From NCBI GenBank assembly GCA_043228905.1, contig JBHGNT010000011.1:16802001-16866000 (forward strand): a DNA stretch of 64,000 bases. Reading direction: 5' to 3'. This stretch comes from Azolla caroliniana. Its lineage: Eukaryota; Polypodiophyta. Positions 25,411 through 36,654 of this stretch are shown here, piece after piece. The translations under genes were made by a program, and so were the position numbers. Below the pieces are notes generated by a model. That model ran no database searches, was not told the origin of the DNA, and was given only the letters and a program-made list of their open reading frames with translations. Position 1 is the stretch's first letter; the number at the start of each line of letters is the position of its first letter.

Positions 25411-25479
25411 ATCACCTAAATAAATATAAATTTGCAAAACTGTGTAAGCACAGTTTTTCTAAGTTATGGACATATGCCC

Positions 25480-25600
25480 ATAACATTGTGAGCATAAATG
25501 GACTGAAACTTTGACCTTCATAATATGTACAATGTGGATCATTCCCAGATGAAGAGGTTTCTGAAGTGAGGACAGCACATTTACTGTTGGGTGAATTGGC
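25480..25600 (-). pseudogene. Fragment resembling the last recognised cysteine-oxidase exon
   Basis: On the minus strand this reads KCAVLTSE, then about ten residues, then HCTYYEGQSFSPF. At DNA level TGTGCTGTCCTC and ACATTGTACATATTAT are shared with the cysteine oxidase exon at 29105-28902, in the same order and at a similar spacing, where that gene encodes SCAVLDVL and RHCTYY. The fragment directly adjoins copia reverse-transcriptase sequence, without an exon border. It looks like a duplicated, decayed piece of the oxidase gene about 3.4 kb from its source. No function expected. Confidence 0.55.
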
Positions 25601-27300
25601 TGCTGCATCATCTTTTGGGCGGCCTTCTTTGCTCAATTTTCCATGTGGAGGCAAAGGTACACTTCCCATTTTAATATCAATTATGTTGAACCTTTCAAGC
25701 ATTTTTTCAATGTACTTTTCTTATGATAAATAGCGCAACCATTACTTCCTTTCTCTCTTTATCCTCGTGATCAAGGCCTGTTCAGCTGAGCTTAAATCTT
25801 TCATGAAAATGATTGATTTAGCTGGAGTTTTAAGGCTTTAAGCGTACATCTATTTTTACCAGAGATAAGCATACCATTTACATATAGCACCAAAATGGTG
25901 GGGCTGCCATCTACATCCCTTTTTGTGTACACAGCCTTTTGCAACCACCTTGCCTTATACTTGATTTTTCATTCAGAGCCTTGATTTTATACACCCACCT
26001 ATGAGGAAAGGTCCCCAGTATCATTAACATGCAAAGCTTTTATTTCTTATGACATTCTAAGATCTCACTTACCCTTTTCCCACATGACGTATCCTCTTTT
26101 AACGTAAGTAACTCTCCCTCATCAGTCAACATATTTCCATGAAAGCCTCCTTTGAGTCCAGTAGACCTTATTACCAAATTACTAGGATATACATAAGTTG
26201 GAACCACAAAATCTTGAATACTAGACTGTCATCCATCATTTATAGCCTTTTTTCAGCATTATCATTAGCTGCTCATGATCTGCAAGTGCATTTAATGGCT
26301 GTCCATCATCCTTTGAAAACATTACCTTGGGCTCATCATGATTTCAGCCCTTTGTAGTTCCACCTAAGCCGCATTATCATCACTGATGGCTGGCTGGTTA
26401 TGCTCCAATCTAGCTTTCTTGTTATATTTCTCAAAGGCATTACAAGATTTGAGACGCTTGCCCTAACTAAAGACAACATCCCAGCTGCATACAAGTGTTT
26501 TAAGCTAGGGTAGCCATATCCGATGGCCCATTTTACTTTCCTCACCATATCCAAGGAAGACGCCTTAATGGACATTGCATCAAGTTTATTCCTACACTCA
26601 TGTCTAGTGAGCATGAATGCATCACAGCCAAAGATTTGTAGATTGGTCATGTGAGGCTAGTTTGCCAAACCAAACCTCCTTAGGTATGCCATCTTTCAAC
26701 ATCATGTGGAAAATCTAATGCATATGCATACTGCAGCCTTAATAGCTTCCCAAAAAGTGATGAGAGAGATGAGATGTGGAGAGCATGAATCTCACTCTCT
26801 CACATAGTGTTGTCCTATCATTCTTTCTAGCCAAGCTATTAGAAGAATGGATGTCTAGTGTTGTTAACTCCGTCTTTATACCATGTATCTCACAAAATCT
26901 TCTAAATTCAATAGTTGTGGGCTCGCCTACATAGTTTATTCATGGGCATTTTAGTTTCTTATCTCTTTGGGTGGTCACAATTGCAGAAAAGGCTTCATCT
27001 TTGCTTTTAGCAAATGAGCCCAAATTGTCCTCAACAAAAGAAATGAAATCCAAAGCACCTCCAATAGATGTCGCAGCCATGTTAAGAATATCAGAATGCA
27101 CAAGATCCACACATTGAGAATAATAGGATTTTCAAACTTTCCATATTGGCAGTGATTACAAAATTGAGTTTAAAACCTTGGCATAAATTTTTTGCAAATT
27201 GGGCTCATATGGCCTGAAGTGAGAATTTGCCTCTGCAGTAGCGGTACATTTGCCGGTTAAGTGTGGGGAAATTTAGAACTTACCTCACGTTGTTCTAGCT
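25590..27300 (-). mobile_element. Decayed Ty1/copia retrotransposon, minus strand
   Basis: Read on the minus strand from right to left there are remnants in copia order. First come a GAG-pre-integrase-like piece near 27200 (SGHMSPICKKF) and an integrase core piece near 26940-26800 (EFRRFCEIHGIK, then SNSLARKNDRT). Next is the integrase C-terminal part at about 26650-26340 (FGCDAFMLTRHECRNKLD). Last is the end of the reverse transcriptase at 25830-25590 (MKDLSSAEQ, then MLERFNIIDIK and PLPPHGKLSKEGRPKDD). Many stops and frameshifts break it. No LTRs were found, and RNase H is missing where the oxidase-like fragment begins. Confidence 0.75.
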
Positions 27301-28120
27301 AGCTTACCTAACTAACCTAGAACCAAGGTCTACGGGGCTCAGATCAAGTTCTACCCTATTGTTGGTGGGATGAGTAGGAGTAAATTCAAGCCACTCCTAA
27401 ACCTGCTTCTGAATTCTAAGGAATGACCAATGCAAGCTCTAAACCAGACATCTAAATGATAACTATAGAAAAGATATAAACAGCAAACCAGCACTACTTG
27501 CTCAAGAATAATTTTGCCTTGTCCCTACTGCCACAATGTCAACAACAACTGTCGCCTGTTGTCTGATGGAATGGTGAAATTTGATGGACACAGATTGAAA
27601 TGACCTCTCATAATTTTTCCTTGAAATCAATTAAGAGGCAAGAGCACGAATATCAGGAACAAACACGAGAAAATGTCCAGGAGTGAATGAAACAAATGCA
27701 GAAAGAAAACAGCTACTAGTTTTTCCACAATGTATTGGTAGCAAAGAATGTATTGTACTTTAGAATTTTAAACCGTTGGGGTGCATTCACATGTACAAAC
27801 AGAAAATATGGAAGGTGAAAAAATGGCCTTTACACACAACCAATGTTTCCACAAACATGCATGAACCGGCGTTTCATCTGCTTCATTCAGGAAATCTATC
27901 AAAATCACATTCATTAGAGTGGCCCCTTTCATGCGCACTGCAAAACTGTCCAAGCTTAACTTTGTGATGTGACCAACTAATTCCTAAAGATCCATTTATC
28001 CATCAAGCTCCCATGAAGTACAAGGATTTTGCCAATCTGTTCAGGAGTTCCATTTCTGTAACCCACATAAACCTGCTCCTCCTGGAAGTCAGCACTACAT
28101 GAGATTTCGTCATGGATCCT
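27301..28120. other. Spacer with an unassigned open stretch
   Basis: No gene can be named. On the minus strand at about 28140-28000 there is an open stretch of roughly 50 codons containing FQEEQVYVGYRNGTPEQIG before a stop near 27999. It has a possible acceptor in front of it but I do not recognise it, and it does not match the usual cysteine-oxidase C-terminus. Confidence 0.35.
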
Positions 28121-28201
28121 TATCATCTCGACCATCCTCTCATACTACTACTCATTCACTTACTCATCTACTCACTGAACCTCTTACTCGTCTGAACATC
28201 T

Positions 28202-28289
28202 ACATATCTTCTTGTCCAATCTTCCAACACCCATGACAATTTGATCTAATTGTCACATGTGTTGGAAGATCAGACAAGAAGATATATGG
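28202..28289. repeat. 42-bp foldback inverted repeat
   Basis: The arms (about 28202-28241 and 28248-28289) are reverse complements over about 40 bases with only a few mismatches, around a six-base centre TGATCT. Shared arm sequence includes ATATCTTCTTGTC and TCTTCCAACAC. Looser complementarity may continue outward. A small foldback or MITE-type element is the simplest explanation; a small-RNA hairpin is possible. Confidence 0.75.
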
Positions 28290-28720
28290 ATGTGTGGATG
28301 AGGGGATTACCCAATGAGCAGAAGATTGGCGAAACAATGAGAAGAAGGCAGCTGATATGGTGGACCAAGGGAATCGTACATCACTGGAACATTGGGTGAG
28401 GATGGGTGGATTAGAGTGGGAGGATTAAGGTAGGAGGAATAGGACCAGTGGAATCATATGAGTGAAATAGTATTTGAGAGCTTCTCCAACAGGATTGCAA
28501 ACACAATAATGTTTGCTTCCTCTGCTATCCTAACTACACTTGACAGCTAAATGTGCAGGAGTCCTCTTGCATGATCCAGAACCAACCTGAGAAACTTGGT
28601 TTTTGGCCTTGTTATCCTTCACTACGTGTTCATGTTTACACAATTGTGGCATTCTCAACCCCCCCCCCCAACCACATTTAATGCCCACCTACCCTCCTCC
28701 GTTCATCAAAAATTAATGAT

Positions 28721-28800
28721 AAAAAAAGATAGTGTACCAGTTAGGATTTGAACCCTCCCCTTTTCCCCACAATGAATAGCCTTAACCACTTGGCTATTTA
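28721..28800 (-). mobile_element. tRNA-derived SINE-like element with Pol III boxes
   Basis: On the minus strand an A-box match TAGCCAAGTGG (28796-28786) is followed by TTAAGGC. A B-box match GGTTCAAATCC (28754-28744) comes next, then a T-run terminator at about 28728-28722. The D-arm stem (GCC/GGC) is intact, but the acceptor and T stems do not pair, so this is tRNA-derived rather than a working tRNA gene. Confidence 0.55.
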
Positions 28801-28878
28801 CTGTTTTATTATTGTATTATCATTTTCATATATACATATTTACATCTTTGTGGCTGTCCACTTTTTTCACCTTTTTCT

Positions 28879-31800
28879 CTAACAATGGAGACAGAAAGTA
28901 CCTTTGTGGCTGTCACGATGGAGAATCCTATAATATGTACAATGTCTACCATCTTCTGAAGAGTATGGTGGCGCAAGAACATCGAGGACAGCACAAGATG
29001 TAACCGCAGTGAATGCATGTATGTTTCCTCCACTAGTAGGATACAGCACTGCTGATTCGCATGGCGCACTCATAACCCGGTCTACAGCCACCTTTGCCAA
29101 CCTGGCTGTTCGTATCATTACAATGTTATGACTTCACCTTCAGTCCTTACCCAATCAGCAATTTGGCACAAAATAACTTACGATTGGATATATCTGAATG
29201 GTCAACCCAATCATAGGCTTTCACATGCATTTTCCCATAAAGAAGTTTGCTCAATACAGTCATACCAGGATGATTGTGAAGTGGTATGACTGCTGACGGT
29301 GGCAAGCAGAAGATACCCATCTGCAAAACACACAAAAAAACATTTTTAATCAGGTCAGAAAATTTGCTTTACGAGCTGCATGAAACAATTTTCAGCATCT
29401 ACAAGTCTTCACTTACAGAGAAGTCTTCACATTCGTATATGTGAAGGTAAGATATTGGAGGAGAAACTTTGTCTTTTTTTCCATTGATTTTCCCAAGAAA
29501 TCCCGCATTTGTTATACGTTGCAAAGTTGAGACATCATCCAATCCAACATCAGCTGGCTTGATATTATCTGGCATGTAAACAAAATTTCATAAAATGTTT
29601 TATTGTTGACACCAGCCTGAGGAGCTTACAGAGTGTAGTAAATCTCCAGTTGTACCAGAAATTTAGCTTACTTTCACCATTAACTCTTCACAAATTATTA
29701 ACATACAAATTGATATGTCAGAAATAAATATGATGGCAAATCAATATGATTTCTAACTACCAGACAAACATATTGAATTATGTGTGGTCTATTAAGTTTC
29801 TTTAGATCAATGAATCCACACTCCATCAATTATGCATCGATGGCAAATATTAGTCTTATAAAATGTCATAATGGCTAACTTGTGCCAAACGCATTGAGGT
29901 GCAATACCATTATGTTGTGGCAAGTTATGGCTGGAAATAACAGCTTCGGTCTTGTCAATCTACAGGAATTTTCTCCCAAGGTGTTGAGACTAACTTTGGC
30001 CATTATGGTCTGATGGATGCCTTCATCAAATGTCTTGGGATAAAGATTTGGATATCAATTCTCTGTTGGACACATCCTATTGGTATAAGGGGAAATTACA
30101 CTCCATTAGTTAATTGCAACAACTAGCTGACTAGGGAATTAGGTAGAGGACATACCCCATATAGCATAGTCACATGTAAAGGGGTACAATTCCATGGACT
30201 GGTCTTTGTCAAGGCACAGAAATGAGAGTGGGGTGGGGAATAGAATGCATAGAATAGAAAAAACATAATCTTAAGATACATATATGTATGAGGCGAAGGT
30301 CTAAAAATGGCCAAGAAACAGCAAAGATAATTCATGAGGTGATCATACCCTTTGCAGGACACGAAAGAGGGTTGGGTGGGGTGGGAGAGGAACATATATA
30401 GAATGGAATCAAGAAATGGTTGCAAACAGTTCAGACCAGGACATCCTCATTGGACAGTACACATTACCACCGGCAGATGAGAGACTTTTTGGGATGCTTC
30501 CGGAGATTGTTGAAGACTATGACTACTGTAATTAAGCAATATATTCCATCATGTCATCTACATGATAGTTCTCCTCCAATCAGTATAAGTGGCATTGTTT
30601 CTAAAATAACGTATGCAAATTATGCAAGTGGCATTGTTTTTTCCATGCCATAGTTGCTAAGTTTTTTCAAATGGATATGTCTTGTGAGAGATCATAGTGT
30701 TGTCTTTAGTAGGTTGTCTGGTTTTGAACCGCCATCATATAGTACAAGTGCATATAGTCCAAGCCAATATCAAAATCCAAAACTAGAGAAATTTTACAAT
30801 AACCATCAAGTAATTCATACTAACTTGTGTTGTCAAAAACCTCGTGGTGTTCATAGAGATAAGAGATTTACTGATCTTTCCAGAAATACTACAGAATTGT
30901 GTTCTTTTGATGCCCATTCTAGCAGATGATCTAAAGAAAAAAATGTCAATTGATGAAGTCCTTCAATGTAATCAGAGTAACAAAAACGTATACATACTTT
31001 TGATCTCACCAGTATGAAATCGATAGTATTCAACAAATATTGGAAAAAAAAAAACAATATAAGGACAATCAAAAGATACAGCAGTGCTTGCTGACCATAA
31101 AATATAATTCTCACATAATTTTGTGCAACGTCTCATAAATCCCCTTCTGCAGATACTTTATCTTGTTGAGTAAGTATATAAACACAGGAGTACTCAACAT
31201 GTGACTTTCGTATTCCTTGATGTTAGTTCTCATCATCTATGAAATCCAATCCTAGTAGTGCAACATTTTTTAATCTTGTGTGAAGAGAGTTATCATGCTG
31301 AAAGATTTCTCATGTTGACAGCTGCTTATAGTTTCATGAAGCTTCAAATAGTAAAACTCTACATAAAAATGATTCAATACAGAATTCTATTAGTCAGTAA
31401 AACCATGAAATTGCACTCAGGAAAAAATCTACATCAATCAATTGAATTCCGAGAAGCATTATGCATTGAAACTATCAATTTAGATATAAGACATGTTTGT
31501 TTTACCAGATTACAAATTCAGACAAAAAATCAATCAAACTATAACACATATCAATCCATTGAATCCCAATAGCCAAAAATCTATTGAAATTTGAAAACTT
31601 ACATATTTAACACATTTCATAATTGATATAAAAATCCAGGAAAGAGAGGACAAATGCTCCCAACGCTGATACTAATCCAAGAAATCTACTAAAGAAAATG
31701 TTGCCGACATTGACAGAAACCCAAATATAGCCACAAATCATACAAATTCCAGAACAAAATACAAATGTTACCACGATTCATACAAATCAAACAAATTTCA

Positions 31801-32064
31801 CCATCAATTATAGTACAGAAACAGAATACTGCAAAGATTTATCCAAATTCACACCAGAAAACAAATGCATAGTTTTGAGATGTAGAGAGAAATACCTAAC
31901 AAAGAGCGAACTCTGACCAGACCTTGGGCAGAGAAGGGACCTCTGATGTTCTGTGTAAATGTCGCCTTGCAAGCATCGTATAGCCTCTGCACAGCCATGC
32001 TGCATTCGGACATATCATCCACAGTAAAGCATCTGTCTGTCATAAATAGATATTCTACACACAT
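28879..32064 (-). CDS. PCO: Plant cysteine oxidase (PCO/ADO-type thiol dioxygenase), C-terminal exon not located
   Basis: Exons (minus): 32064-31896, 29568-29417, 29320-29182, then 29105 onward. PCOs oxidise N-terminal cysteine of proteins such as group VII ERFs, marking them for oxygen-dependent N-degron decay. The core is clear: [35 protein letters not shown], then [20 protein letters not shown]. Iron ligands by family alignment are His122, His124 and His183 (GNIHAFTA). Asp195 and the HCTYY cysteine (209) and tyrosines are present. After HCTYY the expected C-terminal block (a WLEE-like section and a final YxGP) is absent. Read straight on, the frame stops at 28879, giving 228 residues; a donor at 28901 (CACAAAG/GTAC) could lead to a further exon I could not identify. 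The first ATG at 32064 encodes Met-Cys; a second in-frame ATG lies seven codons later. Intron 1 is 2.3 kb. Confidence 0.85.
29569..31895 (-). other. Long intron 1 of the cysteine oxidase gene
   Basis: A 2.3-kb AT-rich intron between the N-terminal exon and the exon starting NIKPADVG. I see no coherent second gene or clear retroelement inside it. Short open frames on both strands lack family signals. Confidence 0.5.
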
Positions 32065-32070
32065 AAGCAG

Positions 32071-32333
32071 AAGAAGAAGAAGAAGAAGAAGAAGAAAGCT
32101 CCCCCAATATGTGAGGTTCCGTTTTACCTATTGTGAGGCGCTAGTGAGATGTATAGGACCGATTCGTCGATGGCGATGGAGGATGATGATAATCAGTGTC
32201 TGGAGGTCCGATTAGGGTTTCTGCGGGCGAATCGGGCCTCCGGGAGCGGAAGAGAAATCTTCTTCTTCTGTAAATTATTATACATTTAGTTTTTTTGTCG
32301 ATTTTTGTTCTTCCATTTTGTGTCTGTGTGGTT

Positions 32334-32360
<27 letters not shown>
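32071..32360 (-). promoter_or_regulatory. Leader and likely promoter of the cysteine oxidase gene
   Basis: Directly upstream of the start codon is a CTT trinucleotide run (eight copies, 32071-32094 on the complementary strand), followed outward by GC-richer sequence to about 32270 and a TTTC run near 32332-32364. The upstream in-frame codons reach a stop without another ATG. No core element is identified with confidence. Confidence 0.35.
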
Positions 32361-32364
<4 letters not shown>

Positions 32365-32805
32365 CTTTTTATTTCCATTGATAATAGTGTTGTTCTTTTT
32401 CATGTATATATATGTATATATGTACATAATAATACATGTGGTGTTTGTTAAACATGTAGATATATATACATATGTATGTATGTTATGTTCCATAAGATTC
32501 CATAAATAGGAGGAGGAGGAGGATATGCTCGCTCACTACGAGCACCTTTCGTGGAGGCCTTGCCCCAGCCGGACGATAATCCGTTTCACACTAACCCTAT
32601 ATGTGGGACACAATCGAACCTTCTATTCCTCTCAATCTTAGGACTTTGATGATGTTACGTAAACCAACGAAATGCCCCAACTCCCCCCCCCCCCCCTAAA
32701 GATAAAAGATTGTTGTTGATACGCTTTTATGTTTTTTGCCCCTTCACTATGCAATTGGTAGTTGATCCTTCGTGTGTATACCATGTTAGGTGCCATTCTT
32801 CCTAC

Positions 32806-33010
32806 GAGTTGAATAGGACAAAAGTCTCACCCAATCAAAGATTACTCTCAATCAATTGATTAAAATACATGTGTATTGTTGTTGGGTATGACACATACAA
32901 GTTGAATAGGGCAAAAGCCTTGACAAAATAAAGATTGATATAAACCTATTGATTAAATACGAGTGTATTGTTGGGTATGATATGTGTGAGTTGAATAGGG
33001 CATAGCCTCA
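32806..33010 (+). repeat. About 90-bp tandem repeat, just over two copies
   Basis: GAGTTGAATAGG followed by CAAAAG or CATAG starts units at about 32806, 32898 and 32988. Each full unit ends in a GTGTATTGTTGGGTATGA-like stretch. Copies are diverged. Confidence 0.65.
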
Positions 33011-33017
33011 ACCCATT

Positions 33018-33200
33018 GGGGCAATGCTAGTGGATAAATATATATATATATATATATATATATTGTGTTGTGCATGTATTCCTTTGAGCCACCCTTTTTA
33101 GCCAAGCCAACCCAAATGGGTTTCGTTGTATCAACTATAAATTGATTAAGAAGTAAGAAGCTAAGTAGACTGGTTTTGATCTCTTATGTGCATTTCACGT
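33018..33200 (-). mobile_element. SINE-like dispersed repeat, copy 2
   Basis: The reverse complement of this segment closely resembles 54145-54370: both contain GAGATCAAAACC, CTACTTAGCTTCTTA, CCCATTTGGGTTGGCTT, AAAAGGGTG and a final ACATGCACA.CACAATAT. An AT run adjoins its end. Confidence 0.7.
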
Positions 33201-33547
33201 ATTGGTGGAGATGCGAGATACCAGTCCCCCCACATCCAAGCATCCGCCTCTTCCGCTTCGTAGGTAGCATCGCCCTCGCCACCATCACCAACATTCTTGT
33301 TAGTCTCTTGTAGTATTATCTCTTCTATTAGCACCGCCTTAGTTCACTAGTTAGGCCTCCCAATATCCACCGTGACCTCCATCCAAGTCCTTTTTTGCAA
33401 TCACCATCTATACCTCTCTAGCACGCAAGCCCACTACACCTTCACCCGAGGCACTCTCACCTTCTTACACCACTTTTATGTCTTGCCCCACCAACTCTTC
33501 CCCCTCACCTTAGGTTGCCCACTAACTTCTTGTCCCACGAGTTTCTC

Positions 33548-33833
33548 CGATCTCCCTCCTACACGATAGCACTCCTGTCCCCCACCTCAGCCAAGTCCAG
33601 GTGGCCCTTAGTCCACGTGAGTGATTGATCTTTCTCTGCAAAATGATCTTTTCCCCGATCCCCCTTCGACACGATAGCCCTCCCGTCCCCCACCTCAGCC
33701 AAGTCTAGGTGGCTCTCGGTCCACAAGAGCGATTGAACTTTCGCCGCCATATGATATTTCCTCGATCCCCCTCCGACACGATAGCCCTCCTGTCCCCCAC
33801 CTCAACAAAGTCTAGGTGGCCCTCAGTCCGATG
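33548..33833 (+). repeat. 107-108-bp minisatellite, about 2.7 copies
   Basis: Units begin at 33548, 33656 and 33763, each with ACACGATAGC, CTGTCCCCCACCTCA or a close form, and AAGTC.AGGTGG. The region is GC-richer than its surroundings. Confidence 0.8.
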
Positions 33834-33889
33834 GGTTCAACCCCTACATTCCATAGTGGCATCTAGTGAAATAGAGATATATATGGTGT

Positions 33890-34030
33890 ATATAATTGAG
33901 AGGTGAGGAAATTGGGTTTTGAACCCAAGATGCAGTGCTTGTAGTGCTATCAACTTACCAAAAGGGTGAGCTAAAAGGGTGGCACGAAGGAACACATGCA
34001 CACCACAATATATATATATATATATATATA
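33890..34030 (-). mobile_element. SINE-like element with Pol III-type boxes
   Basis: On the minus strand TAGCTCACCC (A-box-like) is followed about 45 bases later by GGGTTCAAAACCC (B-box-like). On the plus strand its end shares AAAAGGGTGGCAC and GGAACACATGCACACCAC with the repeat at 54145-54370, followed by an AT run. Confidence 0.55.
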
Positions 34031-34224
34031 CATGTTTAGCGTCCACCATTTACATTGATGCAATCTACGATGAAGGGCCTAGCCCATGGCGATGATTGGA
34101 CTTGGGTTTTCTCAAATTTATGACTTCAATGCTACGATACAAACCATCAAGCCTACAACTACACATATTTGGGAGAAAGGGGGGAGAGATTATCATGACT
34201 ATACGTTCATGGGGTATGCTAGTA

Positions 34225-34498
34225 TTTAGATCAATTTAATCAATTCTCAAATTGAACCAAGGAATTGTGGAACAACAAGACCGAAGTTGGAGCAAGAAAA
34301 GAGTGAGGTTGGACATATTTTGGGGAAGGCATGATTAGTGTTAATGACAAGAAAAAACCTTCTCAAATGTAAGGAAGAAAATTTAGATCAATTTCATCAA
34401 TTCTCAAATTGAACCAAGGAATTGTGGAACAACAAAACCGAAGTTGGAGCAAGAAAAGAGCAAGGTTGGACATATTTTGGGGAAGGCATGATTAGTGC
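34225..34498 (+). repeat. 117-bp direct duplication
   Basis: 34225-34341 and 34382-34498 are nearly identical (only a few substitutions), both running from TTTAGATCAATTT to GGGGAAGGCATGATTAGTG, with about 40 bases between them. High identity implies a recent local duplication. Confidence 0.85.
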
Positions 34499-35197
34499 CC
34501 AAAATGTAGCAGGTTTGTAGAGGCACTCAGGCCTTCTCCAAGAACATGGGGGCACATTCATTGAAGGATACCCTTATTCCTTTACTATTTGACATTGACT
34601 TCGAGTATTAGGATGTGCATGCATGTATGGACATTCAAAGGTTTGCCAAACTCGTTCATGTGTAAAATGACACAGGAGAAACATCACGTATCTCCCCAAA
34701 TGCCCATGATCAACATTGTCTCAAAAAATTATATGTTCCACTTGTCTCCATTTTCAACTCAATTACTTGTGCTCTATAAGAGAACTATATGAACAATAAT
34801 CATCCCCTTTAATATCTCTTTTGGACGGGCATGAAACAACACCCAAAAGAGGAAAAGGCTTGGTATGGGAACAAACATTTACACACCAACACCAACACAA
34901 GCTACTCATATCATTACATGCATGCATGCATACATACATACACTGAGCACGACATGTCTAACTGAGAGAGCAAGCGAGGGAATCGTGGGCATAGATAACG
35001 CAAGTCCCTTAGTTGAGGGTGTGTGCGATCTACATTGTCCAATGTGGATAAAAAAAAAGCACAAAAGTAAAAAAGTTGTCACCAGACACCCGACCTGTCA
35101 GTATTCAGACACACTACTCATAATTGTCAAACACCTTGTTCATAGATGTCACACACCCTTCTCATAAATGTTAGATAGCTGACTTAGAAGGGTTTAG

Positions 35198-35867
35198 GGT
35201 ATAAAAGCAAGTGCTTGTCGATTTTTCCTCAATTTTCAAATCAATGATTGAGATATTTGGAGGTATTTTCAAATCATAGATTTTTCGACATTACGTTTAG
35301 CTTCGCCACCTACATTACAATCAATAACACCACTGGAAAAGGTATGTATTTTATTGTGGCCTAATTGTTTTTTCTATTTTTAGATGTGTGTTTTCCAACT
35401 CAGGTTTTTGTGTTTTTGGAATGGTGAAATGGGTTAGGTTCAATATTAAAATGTTGAAATGGATTGTTTAACTTTATTAAACTTGTTTAAATCTTAAAAT
35501 GAAATGTTAAAATGGGTGTAGGGTTTTTAGAATGAAAAGATGGGATGACAAAGTAAAAATGAATCAAGGTCATGTAAAGATTTGTATATGTCTCAAAGTT
35601 TTATGTTTTCATGATATGTAGTATCTTAATAACGTTAATATGGCTTTGTTAAAATGGGTTAAGGGTTTACATATTTCATTATATATTGCTTGTCAAGATG
35701 GTTGCGAAGTCCAAACACTTCGAAATGGAATATGTTGACTGGGGTGATGCATATCACTCTGAAGGGATGTATGTCACTTCCTCGTACTTACTTTTGTATA
35801 CCAATTATGCATGTGTGGTAACCCTTATTTTGTTTCTACATGGTTTTTGTTGGAAGGGGTCATAGAA
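35198..35867 (+). other. Possible small transcription unit with 55-codon ORF
   Basis: A TATA-like GGTATAAAAGCAAG sits at about 35198-35211. A possible donor (AAAAG/GTATGT) follows near 35339. An ATG at 35698 opens MVAKSKHFEMEYVDWGDAYH, with a stop at 35865-35867. I do not recognise the product. It could be the start of a decayed transposon gene or chance. Confidence 0.25.
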
Positions 35868-36654
35868 AGGACACAATCGCGAAGATGAAGGCTCAAAATT
35901 GCATGGATACAACAATGTTGGACCCATGACAGTTTTCCGATTTTGGGATTTGTGATTATATAGCCACGACAGTTTTTGTAGATGGCACATATTGTAGTTG
36001 CTTCACTATTTATATGAATCAACCAATTTGTAGAGACCACATTTTGTATATGCCTTGGATTGTATATGATGGCCTCATTTTGTATACTCTTGATTATGTA
36101 TACGAATACAATCTTCTGCACATTCTATATATGAAAATACTCTTTGGCACATTTTCTATGTCATAAATATTTGGTGTGTATAGTAAACATGTATTGAAAG
36201 TTTTTATGTTGAGGTATTGGACTAGGAATTTAGATTAAATTTTTTTGTACATGAATATACTCTTTGGCACATGTTGTATATCATAAAGTTTTGTAGTGTA
36301 TATGAATGGATGACTGAGTTTTACCTAATGAAGATATTAATCATATGGTTGATTGAGTTTTACCCAATGTTTGTATCATATGGTATTAAAATACTACTTA
36401 TGGATTTATTCTTGTTTCATGTATTGGCCAATTGATGGTATCATATTGTATTGAAATACACACTCAAATCCGATTCATATGATTGTTGCATATGGAGAGA
36501 TTGAAGACAGTAAAAGCACTTTCCGTCTATGTGCACAAAAGGATCTAAGCATTTCGTCAACATGTACTGCATGACTCACACAGTCAGTGGTTGAAAATAT
36601 ACAATGGTGTTTTTCATAGCCAACACATAAAACAAGGTAGCACAGAACAACAAA

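Noticed and set aside
28000-28140. Possible last exon of the cysteine oxidase (open stretch with EEQVYVGYRNGTPEQIG)
   Set aside because: The phase that continues the oxidase frame from 28902 hits a stop quickly, and the open phase does not resemble the family's C-terminus.
28721-28800. Functional tRNA gene
   Set aside because: A and B boxes are present but the acceptor and T stems do not pair.
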